A program made the translations under genes and the position numbers. From Idiomarina sp. PL1-037 (lineage in GTDB: Bacteria; Pseudomonadota; Gammaproteobacteria; Enterobacterales; Alteromonadaceae): a DNA stretch of 64,000 nt. This document shows positions 1 through 7,032 of the stretch, piece by piece. The stretch covers positions 558,001-622,000 of the forward strand of contig NZ_CP139873.1 in the NCBI RefSeq assembly GCF_034422975.1. The letters are read 5' to 3'. Under the pieces are notes generated by a model. It saw only the letters and a program-made list of their open reading frames with translations, was not told where the DNA came from and did no database searches. The stretch's first letter is position 1. The number at the start of each line of letters is the position of its first letter.

Positions 1-377
1 TGGGCGCTATTGATGTTGGTATTGTGGTTATTGATAACGACAATAACATTCAGATGTGGAACGAGTTTATGCAGAACCACAGCGGCCTGCGTCCGAGTGA
101 AGTGCGCGATAAAAATTTATTTCATTGCTGTCCGGGTATCGAAAAGGTCTGGTTTCAGCGTAAAATTGACCGGGTGCGAGAGTTAAGTTCGCGGGTATTT
201 ATTACCTGGCAGCAGCGCCCTTATGTGTTTCGTTTTCGTCACAGCCGGCCAATTAGCGGCCAAAGTGAATGGATGTATCAAAACGTCACGTTAATTCCGC
301 TTAAGAACCCGCGTGGTGAAGTGCACCAGGTGGGCATTATTATTTACGATGTGAGTGAACAACCCAGCCATGAGTGA
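1..377 (+). CDS. PAS-domain protein, C-terminal part (5' truncated by window)
   Basis: The reading frame is open from base 3 and ends at a TGA at 375-377, so only the last ~124 residues are visible. The segment looks like one PAS fold: it starts with the hydrophobic strand GIVVIDNDNNI, followed by a W-N core and a G-x-x-P-S-E turn, and ends with a strand (QVGIIIYDVSE) typical of the end of a PAS sensor domain. PAS domains bind small ligands or mediate signalling contacts. Any partner output domain would have to lie upstream of the window, since nothing follows the PAS before the stop. The stop overlaps the beginning of the tcdA gene, so the two genes may be translationally coupled. The ligand and the output are unknown. 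Confidence 0.7.
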   Translation, partial: GAIDVGIVVIDNDNNIQMWNEFMQNHSGLRPSEVRDKNLFHCCPGIEKVWFQRKIDRVRELSSRVFITWQQRPYVFRFRHSRPISGQSEWMYQNVTLIPLKNPRGEVHQVGIIIYDVSEQPSHE

Positions 378-1161
378 AGCAGTACCTGATCAGCGTTTTG
401 GCGGCGTAAGCCGTGTATACGGGCAAGCGTCGTTAACGCATTTTCAGCAGTTACACATTGTGGTCGCCGGGCTTGGCGGCGTTGGTTCCTGGGCGGTGGA
501 AGCACTGGCGCGCACCGGCATTGGCAAGCTCACACTCATTGACTTAGACGATGTCTGCACCACCAATATTAATCGTCAGTTGCCGGCTACCGATGACACT
601 GTTGGGCAACTCAAAACAGAAGTACTGGCACAGCGAGTGAAAAGCATTAACCCCAACTGCGAAGTAAAGGTTATTGATGACTTCTTGTTGCCGGAAAACT
701 TTGAAGAATACTTGACCGGCGCCGATGCCGTGCTCGATGCCATAGACAGCGTTAACACCAAAGCGGCGCTGGTGGCCTGGTGTAAACGCCGCAAGCTACG
801 CTTAGTAGTGTGTGGCGGCGCCGGTGGGCAGATAGACCCTGGCATGATCCGTGTCGGTGATTTAGCCAAAGCCAAACAAGACCCGTTACTGGCCAAAGTA
901 CGCTCACAACTGCGCCGCGACTACGGCTTCTCCAAGAACCCCAAACGTAAATGGGGCGTCGACTGTGTCTATTCCGAAGAGCAACTGCGCTATCCAATAA
1001 TTTCCGGTGAGCAAGAAGGTGAAGTCACACTGCAAAAACCCGGCTCCGGCACCATGCGCATGGACTGCAGCTCCGGCTTCGGTGCCGCCATGGTGGTCAC
1101 CTGCAGCTTCGCCATGCAAGCTACTGCTACGTTATTGAAGCGGTTGACATCCAAAAAATAA
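370..1161 (+). CDS. tcdA: tRNA threonylcarbamoyladenosine dehydratase TcdA (CsdL)
   Basis: This is a 263-residue E1/ThiF-type protein. It has an N-terminal ATP-binding glycine motif (GLGGVGS near residues 34-40), the LIDLDDVCTTNINRQ nucleotide-binding segment typical of the MoeB/ThiF/TcdA superfamily, and an internal C-G-G-A-G-G stretch. TcdA cyclises the N6-threonylcarbamoyladenosine at position 37 of ANN-decoding tRNAs in an ATP-dependent reaction. In enterobacteria it works with the cysteine desulfurase CsdA and the sulfur acceptor CsdE. A csdE gene lies 1.4 kb downstream on the opposite strand, which supports the call. I chose the ATG at 370; a GTG at 355 in the same frame is possible but lies inside the upstream coding region and adds residues unlike the family. 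Confidence 0.93.
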   Translation: MSEAVPDQRFGGVSRVYGQASLTHFQQLHIVVAGLGGVGSWAVEALARTGIGKLTLIDLDDVCTTNINRQLPATDDTVGQLKTEVLAQRVKSINPNCEVKVIDDFLLPENFEEYLTGADAVLDAIDSVNTKAALVAWCKRRKLRLVVCGGAGGQIDPGMIRVGDLAKAKQDPLLAKVRSQLRRDYGFSKNPKRKWGVDCVYSEEQLRYPIISGEQEGEVTLQKPGSGTMRMDCSSGFGAAMVVTCSFAMQATATLLKRLTSKK

Positions 1162-1207
1162 CCTTTTGCGTGGTATAGGTTGCAAAAATAGATTTATTTG
1201 TCTATTT

Positions 1208-1225
1208 TGAGTGTAATATCACTCA
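1208..1225. promoter_or_regulatory. Inverted repeat, possible operator of the hipA-like/HTH pair
   Basis: The half-sites TGAGTG and CACTCA are perfect inverted repeats separated by six bases. They end 15 bp before the ATG of the hipA-like pseudogene. HipB-type repressors normally bind such palindromes upstream of their own operon, so this may be the operator of the HTH protein encoded at 2164-2475. The assignment rests on position and symmetry only. Confidence 0.45.
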
Positions 1226-1239
1226 ACTTCAGGTGCTTC

Positions 1240-2167
1240 ATGAATAGTCTGACGATACAGGCTTATTTGCAAAGCCAATGGCAGGACATAGCCATGTTAA
1301 CTTTTACTGAACGAGCCGGGCGGGGAAGCGCCAAAACTGTTGCTGCGATGCAATAATAATGACGAAGTTTGGATAGATACGTTTCAAGACGGAACCAATA
1401 CTCAGGACGCATTTTATCTGGTGAAATTTCCCCGGGGTCAACGAAAGCAAATTGACTGCGATATCCTGCGCGCGGAATATCACTTTTATTGCGAGCTCGA
1501 GGAAATAGGAGTTAGCACCATAGCAACCGAACAGATGAGGCTTGAAGAAGGAGATAACTTTCCGTCACTTTGGCTTCCTCGTTTCGACGTTGAAGCTGTT
1601 AATGGCGTCGTTACTCGTAAGGCTATGGAGTCTGTCTATTCAATATTAAAGCGAGCGCCCGGTGTACGTCTTCGTCATGCCGATGTAATACGTGAGTTAG
1701 TCAGCAAAATTGAAAACTCATACATGGTGAAAGAGCAGGGAGCTTATTTTAATGTAGAGGCGTTCGTAACCGAATGGGTACGGCGGGATCTATTGAATAT
1801 CGCTTTTGGTAACTCGGATAATCACGGTCGCAACACGGCATTTTTCAGAGATGAAAGCGGCATAAAGCTCACTCCAATTTATGATTTTGCTCCAATGCGA
1901 GCAGACCCCGAAGGTGTACCAAGATCGACCGTTTGGGGAGAGCCAATGGAAAGCGGCGGCGAATATAACTTTAGCGCCATCTGCGAGGAGCTTTCTGACT
2001 TAATAAAACCTGAACAATTGCTCAGTGACCTGAATACGACGGCTGAGCAACTTATTGGCTTGGAAAGCAGATTAAGAAAGCGGGGCGTTCCAGACAGTAT
2101 TATGACCATGCCCAAAGTCGGACTGGCAAATATTCCAGAAAAACTGAAACGCTGGGGGCTGCTATGA
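1240..2167 (+). pseudogene. HipA-like kinase, frameshifted and N-terminally deleted
   Basis: Two frames must be joined to read this gene. The ATG at 1240 opens a frame (start MNSLTIQAYLQ) that runs into stops at about 1354. The following frame, open from about 1313 to the TGA at 2167, carries the HipA kinase core: a glycine-rich G-G-E-A-P-K segment, the catalytic loop GNSDNHGRN (compare GNGDxHxKN in HipA) and a Y-D-F-A-P metal-binding segment. One extra base near 1312 would explain the shift. Only ~25 residues precede the glycine-rich loop, whereas full HipA proteins have ~120-150 there, so an internal deletion seems to accompany the frameshift. HipA kinases phosphorylate GltX or related targets and cause growth arrest. 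The core remains open for 275 residues from a TTG at 1340, so a short split toxin (as in HipBST systems) cannot be excluded. The antitoxin-like gene overlaps its end by four bases. Confidence 0.7.
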
Positions 2168-2475
2168 GCAAAAATAACCGGCTTAGCGGCGAAGAGCGAG
2201 AAGCTCTTATTGAGCGCATTGCGCTACAGCTATTACAGGGTGAAATAAGCCAGGGACAAGCGTTGCAGGAGTTTAGAAAAAAAATTACTGCAATGAATCA
2301 AAGCGACTATGCCAAGCTCACAAGAACTTCCCGAAAGACCGTTTCGGAAGTGGAAAATGACTTGGGTAATTATTCTAGTGATGTCATTAATAGACTGTTT
2401 AAGCCTTTTGGACTAAAAGTTGGCCTGGTTCCGGGATCCGCTCGGTTAAAGCGCCGTACATTGAAGGTATCGTGA
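2164..2475 (+). CDS. HTH-domain (HipB-like) DNA-binding protein
   Basis: This 103-residue protein starts with an ATG that overlaps the stop of the hipA-like gene (ATGA overlap), a sign of translational coupling. Residues ~25-85 fit an XRE-type helix-turn-helix: QGQALQEFRKKI, then YAKLTRTSRKTVSEVEND as the recognition helix pair, then a helix with L-F-K-P-F-G-L-K-V typical of HipB proteins. The tail is basic (RLKRRTLK). The order kinase-then-HTH is the reverse of classical hipBA. If the kinase gene is dead, this repressor may persist as an orphan binding the palindrome at 1208-1225. Confidence 0.72.
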   Translation: MSKNNRLSGEEREALIERIALQLLQGEISQGQALQEFRKKITAMNQSDYAKLTRTSRKTVSEVENDLGNYSSDVINRLFKPFGLKVGLVPGSARLKRRTLKVS

Positions 2476-2498
2476 GCGCGCCCGACGGTTATGGGAGC

Positions 2499-2576
2499 TA
2501 CTGCGGAGGTGTGCAGCGCCAAGGATGGCGCTGCCCAAGCCCTACAGGGATGTATTCACGGGCGTCCTCCGCAGTA
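2499..2576. repeat. Palindromic intergenic repeat (nested hairpins)
   Basis: An 11-bp perfect inverted repeat (TACTGCGGAGG at 2499-2509, CCTCCGCAGTA at 2566-2576) encloses a second perfect hairpin (GCAGCGCC/GGCGCTGC around 2513-2533). The sequence is compact, GC-rich and sits between two converging genes. It looks like a dispersed palindromic element of the REP/MITE class and could also act as a bidirectional terminator, although there is no clear T-tract. A short ORF across it (2472-2699) has no protein-like features. Confidence 0.6.
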
Positions 2577-2599
2577 GTTACTATAACCTCAGCGCTCTC

Positions 2600-2965
2600 T
2601 CACGCCTCAATAACCCGCAACTTCAAGGTTTTGGCTACCTGGTACAGGCCGTTGCTGCGCGAAGGGCTTAGGGCGTTGTCGAGGCCTTCGGCGCGGTAAA
2701 AGGCGTCAATATCAAAGGCCGCTATTTCCGCTACTGAGCAGCCATCCAGCCGCTGCTGTAGCAGCGCCAGTAAGCCGCGCACAATGCGTGACTCAGAATC
2801 AAAGCGAATAACGACCGCTTGCGGGTCAGAAGTATCCAGCCACAGCCATACTTTAGCCTCGCAGCCACCCACCAGATGATCGTCATCACGACATTCCTGC
2901 GGATATTCTGGTAGACTTTTGGCTTGTTGAACTAAGTGACGAAAAAGCTGCTCCCAGCTGGCCAT
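2600..2965 (-). CDS. csdE: CsdE, SufE-family sulfur acceptor
   Basis: This 121-residue protein is a compact SufE-like domain. The diagnostic sulfur-accepting cysteine is in H-L-V-G-G-C-E-A-K-V-W (Cys35). A second family hallmark is the region ESRIVRGLLALLQ, followed by the D-G-C motif helix. CsdE takes persulfide sulfur from the desulfurase CsdA and relays it, and it interacts with CsdL/TcdA in enterobacteria. It is shorter at the N-terminus than E. coli CsdE. The ATG start is preceded by AGGGAGAG at a good distance. It points toward tcdA on the opposite strand, with a broken hip-like module between them. No csdA is seen in the window. Confidence 0.88.
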   Translation of the reverse strand: MASWEQLFRHLVQQAKSLPEYPQECRDDDHLVGGCEAKVWLWLDTSDPQAVVIRFDSESRIVRGLLALLQQRLDGCSVAEIAAFDIDAFYRAEGLDNALSPSRSNGLYQVAKTLKLRVIEA

Positions 2966-3008
2966 GTAAACTCTCCCTTACGGAAATAGAGTTTTATTCT
3001 CCCATAAC

Positions 3009-3037
3009 TTGTGAGATCGACGCCAGTCTAGGATAAT
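3009..3037 (+). promoter_or_regulatory. Sigma-70-like promoter for etfBA
   Basis: TTGTGA (3009-3014) and GATAAT (3032-3037) are separated by 17 bases, the optimal spacing. The predicted start point lies ~45 bp before the etfB ATG. No further operator symmetry is obvious. Confidence 0.55.
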
Positions 3038-3089
3038 GGCAACATAATAAAAACCAACATTCAGAACATTCCAGAAAAAGGAAGGCAAC

Positions 3090-3839
3090 ATGAAGATACT
3101 TGTCGCGGTTAAGCGCGTCATTGACTACAACGTCAAGGTGCGTGTTAAACCAGATCAGTCCGATGTCGATTTGGCAAACGTCAAAATGGCACTTAACCCA
3201 TTCTGTGAAATTGCGGTAGAAGAAGCCGTGCGCCTGAAAGAAGCGGGCACTGCAGACGAAGTGGTTGTTGTTTCTATTGGCCCTAAAGCGGTGCAGGAGC
3301 AGCTTCGCACCGCCTTAGCATTAGGCGCTGACCGTGCCATTCAGGTTGAAACCGACGACATGCCAGACTCTTTATCTGCTGCCAAAATCTTAAAAGGCGT
3401 CGTAGAGAAAGAAAGCCCTGACATGGTCATTCTGGGCAAACAGTCTATCGACTCAGACAACAACCAAACTGGCCAAATGCTGGGCGCCTTAACCGGTATG
3501 CCACAGGGTACTTTCGCGTCTAAAGTGGAAGTAGGCGACGGTTTTGTTAATGTCACTCGGGAAATCGACGGCGGCTTGCAAACGGTTAAGTTGAATCTTC
3601 CGGCGGTTGTCACTACCGACCTGCGCCTGAACGAGCCGCGTTACGCGTCGTTGCCAAACATTATGAAAGCTAAGCGTAAGCCGCTGGAAACCACAAGCCC
3701 GGACGAGCTGGGTGTGGAAGTTAAGCGCACTATTAAGCTGCTGAAAGTTGAAACGCCTGCTGAACGTAGTGCCGGTGTGAAAGTAGCTGACGTAGATGAG
3801 CTGGTCGACAAACTGAAAAACGAGGCGAAAGTATTATGA
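3090..3839 (+). CDS. etfB: Electron transfer flavoprotein, beta subunit
   Basis: This 249-residue protein begins MKILVAVKRVIDYNVKVRV, the standard EtfB start, after a strong AAGGAAGG ribosome-binding site. The family signature is present around residues 155-180: V-T-R-E-I-D-G-G-L-Q, then N-L-P-A-V-V-T-T-D. The protein carries the AMP-binding fold and, with EtfA, takes electrons from acyl-CoA and similar dehydrogenases and passes them to ETF:ubiquinone oxidoreductase in the membrane. It overlaps etfA by four bases. The carnitine cluster in this window has an NAD-type dehydrogenase, so no direct link between the two is implied. Confidence 0.96.
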   Translation: MKILVAVKRVIDYNVKVRVKPDQSDVDLANVKMALNPFCEIAVEEAVRLKEAGTADEVVVVSIGPKAVQEQLRTALALGADRAIQVETDDMPDSLSAAKILKGVVEKESPDMVILGKQSIDSDNNQTGQMLGALTGMPQGTFASKVEVGDGFVNVTREIDGGLQTVKLNLPAVVTTDLRLNEPRYASLPNIMKAKRKPLETTSPDELGVEVKRTIKLLKVETPAERSAGVKVADVDELVDKLKNEAKVL

Positions 3840-4765
3840 GCATCTTAGTGGTAGCAGAACACGACAATAACGCGGTTGATCCATCAACCCTGAAAACGTT
3901 AGCCGCTGCACAGAAAATCGGTGGCGACATCGAGGTGCTGGTTGCCGGTAAAGGGTGCTCAACCGTTGCTGAGAACGCAGCAAAAGCCGACGGCGTGAAA
4001 AAAGTCATGCTGGCCGACAATGAAGCTTACGAGCATCAATTAGCTGAAAACATCAGCGAACTGGTTGCCGATTTAGGCAAAAACTACAGCCACATTCTGG
4101 CGCCGGCCACAACCACCGGCAAAAACTTCATGCCGCGCGTTGCTGCACTACTAGACGTAGCACAGGTTTCTGACATTATCTCGGTAGAAAGCGAAGACAC
4201 CTTTAAGCGTCCTATCTATGCCGGTAACGCCATTGCCACTGTGCAGTCAGAAGACAACATAAAAGTCATTACTGTTCGTGCAACGGCGTTCGATGCTGTC
4301 GCAGAAGAAGGCGGTAGCGGCGACGTTGAAAACATCGACTCGGTCTTTAACAACGACAAATCGGAATTTGTCGGCGAGCAGCTGGCAGAGTCTGAGCGTC
4401 CTGACCTGACATCGGCAGAAATCGTTATTTCTGGTGGTCGTGGTATGCAGAACGGCGAAAACTTCCACCTGCTGGAAGACGTAGCCGACAAACTAGGCGC
4501 TGCAGTGGGTGCATCACGCGCTGCGGTAGACGCGGGTTTTGTGCCAAACGACATGCAGGTTGGTCAAACCGGTAAAATTGTTGCGCCGCAGCTTTATATT
4601 GCGGTTGGCATTAGTGGTGCTATACAGCACTTAGCCGGTATGAAGGACTCTAAAGTCATTGTTGCTATCAACAAAGACGAAGAAGCGCCTATCTTCCAGG
4701 TAGCAGACTACGGATTAGTCGCCGACTTGTTCGACGTACTACCGGAATTAAACAGTAAAATTTAA
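3836..4765 (+). CDS. etfA: Electron transfer flavoprotein, alpha subunit
   Basis: This 309-residue protein starts with an ATG overlapping the etfB stop. The N-terminal ~185 residues form the alpha/beta domain. The C-terminal FAD-binding domain shows V-I-S-G-G-R-G-M, G-A-A-V-G-A-S-R-A-A-V-D, V-G-Q-T-G-K-I-V-A-P and the A-I-N-K-D segment, in the usual order and spacing. It is a normal full-length EtfA, co-translated with EtfB, and forms the FAD-carrying half of the heterodimer. A weak, T-poor region follows before the next gene, so read-through into the DUF1302 gene is possible. Confidence 0.96.
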   Translation: MSILVVAEHDNNAVDPSTLKTLAAAQKIGGDIEVLVAGKGCSTVAENAAKADGVKKVMLADNEAYEHQLAENISELVADLGKNYSHILAPATTTGKNFMPRVAALLDVAQVSDIISVESEDTFKRPIYAGNAIATVQSEDNIKVITVRATAFDAVAEEGGSGDVENIDSVFNNDKSEFVGEQLAESERPDLTSAEIVISGGRGMQNGENFHLLEDVADKLGAAVGASRAAVDAGFVPNDMQVGQTGKIVAPQLYIAVGISGAIQHLAGMKDSKVIVAINKDEEAPIFQVADYGLVADLFDVLPELNSKI

Positions 4766-4947
4766 CTTCTATTTAGCTGTTAAAAATCGCTGCTGGCGCG
4801 CAGTTTTAGCCGTCAGTAGCGACATTTCCCCGCACTTTTTCTGACAACTTGTTATATTTTCGTGTTCATATACTTGCATATTTTTAACTCATCGGACATG
4901 ATTCAGACATAACCGCCAAACAAGTTAAAAAGATTAGGTGGCTCACA

Positions 4948-6876
4948 ATGAAAAGAAGAACAACTATGCTAAAAAAACTTCCTCTGGCTACGGCCATTGC
5001 ACTGAGCTTCGCAGTACCAAGCCAGGCAGCTGACTTCGAAGTCGGCGATTATGAAATTAAATTCGATTCTATTCTGTCTTACGGCGCCTCGTGGCGTATG
5101 GAAGATCAGGCGAGCAACCTTGTACACCCGGGTAACATGGCCGGAGGCACGGCGGGCTCCAGTGTCGGCGACGACGGCAACCTGAACTTCGATAAAGGTG
5201 ACTTAGTGTCATCGGTTTTTAAAGGCGTACACGATTTAAGCATTGATGGTGGCGACCACGGTGCCTTTATTCGTTTCAACTATTGGTACGACTATGTGGT
5301 TTCGGAAGAAAACATGCCGCATGGCCATGCCGGTAATAATTACTACCCTGACACCAAGTTAAACGACGATATCTTTGACAATTACTCGCAGGGCAAAGGT
5401 GTCGAATTACTCGATGCGTTCGTTTATGCCAACTTTGAATTAGGCGGCATGCCAACTAACGTACGTTTGGGGCGTCAGGTATTAAGCTGGGGCGAAAGTA
5501 CCTTTGTTTTCAACGGCATTAATGACATTAACCCGTTAGACGTGAACGCATCACGCCGCCCGGGCGCTGAAGTTAAAGAAGCTTTGCTGCCGGTTGGTAT
5601 GTTCAGCACCAGCATTGGTTTAACCAATACGCTGAACTTAGAAGCTTTTTACCAGTACGAGTGGGACAACACCAAGCTGGATGGCTGCGGTACTTACTTC
5701 TCAAGCGTTGATATTATCGGTGGCCCCGGTTGTGGTAAAGTGACGCTTAACCCTCAATTGATTCCAGGCGACCCAGTCGAGGGTATTCCGGGAGATCCTG
5801 ACAGTTACCTAAGCGACTTTGAGTCGGTACAAGCTGGCGCTTATATTGGTAGCAATCCTGTTTTAGAAGCCTCAGACAGTGGTCAGTGGGGTGCAAACCT
5901 GCGTTACTACTCAATGGACTTAGACACAGAGTTTGGTGTTTATTACCTGAACCTGCATAACAACACGCCTATTATTTCGGCTTATAACTGGGCAGTGGAT
6001 CCACGTCCGAGTGAAGAGGGTGTATCACCATTAAACCTTGGTTTTACCTGGTCCTCACCTGATAGCAACGGCTATCCAATTGATGGTCCACGGTTAGTAC
6101 TTGAATACCCTGAAGACACCAGTGTTTATGGCTTGAGCTTCAGTTCAAACATTGGTTTGTGGACCATCGCGGGTGAATACAGCTACCGCGACGGTGTGCC
6201 GGTGCAAATTAATACCACTGAACTGCTCACCACGGGTCTGCGACCTAACGTGCCAAGTACGTTCTCTGACCGCTTTAATAACGTGGCCATAGGCGGTGAA
6301 GAAGTTGCACATGGCTATGACCGCTTAGATGTTAGCCAGGCTCAGGTGAGTTTTGTGCGTTTCGTTGACCGTCTGTGGGGTTCTGACCGCATGACTTTCG
6401 TGGGCGAACTGGCCATGAACAGCGTACACGACCTGCCGGGGCTTCAGGAACAGCGCTACGGACGCTTGCCGTTATACGGTAAGTGCTTAACTCAAACTGA
6501 CATGAACCCGTTAATTGGTGCGGCTGAGCAAGCTGGTGAGGGAAAACTTGCTGGTTTTCTGCAAAGCCGGGTGGGCAACTGCGAAGGTTTTGCAACGTCA
6601 ACGTCCTGGGGCTACCGCACCCGCTTCCAGTTTGAGTACTCAAACGTATGGCAGGGCTGGGGTCTGAACCCGACTATTCAGTTTAATCATGATGTGAATG
6701 GTTACTCGACAAACAGTAATTTCATTGAAGGTCGGAAGTCTTTGGGTCTGAATTTGGTTGCAGATTATCTGTCAACGTACAAAGTCAGCTTAGGCTACAC
6801 CATGTACTCTGACGAAGAACTGGATCCGCTGTCCGACCGCGATTATGCGTCAGTTAGCTTCTCGTACGCGTTCTAG
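4948..6876 (+). CDS. DUF1302-family outer-membrane protein
   Basis: This 642-residue exported protein has a signal peptide (basic start, hydrophobic stretch LPLATAIALSFA, cleavage after SQA near residue 28). The body has the alternating strands and aromatic girdle of a beta-barrel and ends in aromatic residues (S-F-S-Y-A-F), as outer-membrane proteins do. The conserved DUF1302 feature is the segment R-L-G-R-Q-V-L-S-W-G-E-S, followed by the N-D-I-N-P-L-D motif. DUF1302 genes often occur with DUF1329 genes in lipid or steroid metabolism loci; no DUF1329 gene is present here. A role in uptake of hydrophobic compounds is family-based inference. The ATG at 4948 has an AGGTGG ribosome-binding site; an internal ATG at 4966 is also possible. 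Confidence 0.88.
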   Translation: MKRRTTMLKKLPLATAIALSFAVPSQAADFEVGDYEIKFDSILSYGASWRMEDQASNLVHPGNMAGGTAGSSVGDDGNLNFDKGDLVSSVFKGVHDLSIDGGDHGAFIRFNYWYDYVVSEENMPHGHAGNNYYPDTKLNDDIFDNYSQGKGVELLDAFVYANFELGGMPTNVRLGRQVLSWGESTFVFNGINDINPLDVNASRRPGAEVKEALLPVGMFSTSIGLTNTLNLEAFYQYEWDNTKLDGCGTYFSSVDIIGGPGCGKVTLNPQLIPGDPVEGIPGDPDSYLSDFESVQAGAYIGSNPVLEASDSGQWGANLRYYSMDLDTEFGVYYLNLHNNTPIISAYNWAVDPRPSEEGVSPLNLGFTWSSPDSNGYPIDGPRLVLEYPEDTSVYGLSFSSNIGLWTIAGEYSYRDGVPVQINTTELLTTGLRPNVPSTFSDRFNNVAIGGEEVAHGYDRLDVSQAQVSFVRFVDRLWGSDRMTFVGELAMNSVHDLPGLQEQRYGRLPLYGKCLTQTDMNPLIGAAEQAGEGKLAGFLQSRVGNCEGFATSTSWGYRTRFQFEYSNVWQGWGLNPTIQFNHDVNGYSTNSNFIEGRKSLGLNLVADYLSTYKVSLGYTMYSDEELDPLSDRDYASVSFSYAF

Positions 6877-6904
6877 TACATTGATTCAAGGTGTGAATTA
6901 CGAT

Positions 6905-6932
6905 AAAACCGTCTCTACTGAGGCGGTTTTTT
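6905..6932 (+). terminator. Rho-independent terminator after the DUF1302 gene
   Basis: A stem AAAACCGTCTC / GAGGCGGTTTT with a short loop is followed directly by a run of T residues. It lies 29 bp after the stop codon, on the plus strand. Confidence 0.85.
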
Positions 6933-6943
6933 AGTTTTTGTAG

Positions 6944-6993
6944 TCTGACATTTATGTCAGGAACAATATCTCACCTGACATAAATGTCAGGCT
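6944..6993. repeat. Double-palindrome dispersed repeat, copy 1
   Basis: The element is palindrome-spacer-palindrome: CTGACATTTATGTCAG (6945-6960), a 13-bp spacer, then CCTGACATAAATGTCAGG (6974-6991). A nearly identical element with the same spacer sits at 24146-24198. It lies in the region just upstream of the S9 peptidase gene. The layout resembles bacterial REP/BIME elements; a regulator-binding role is also possible. Confidence 0.75.
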
Positions 6994-7032
6994 CCATGCG
7001 TCAGGTTTATGCAATTTCCGGGGAGAAAAACA

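Noticed and set aside
2472..2699. 75-residue plus-strand ORF between the HTH gene and csdE
   Set aside because: It crosses the palindromic repeat and the antisense 3' end of csdE and has no protein-like features.
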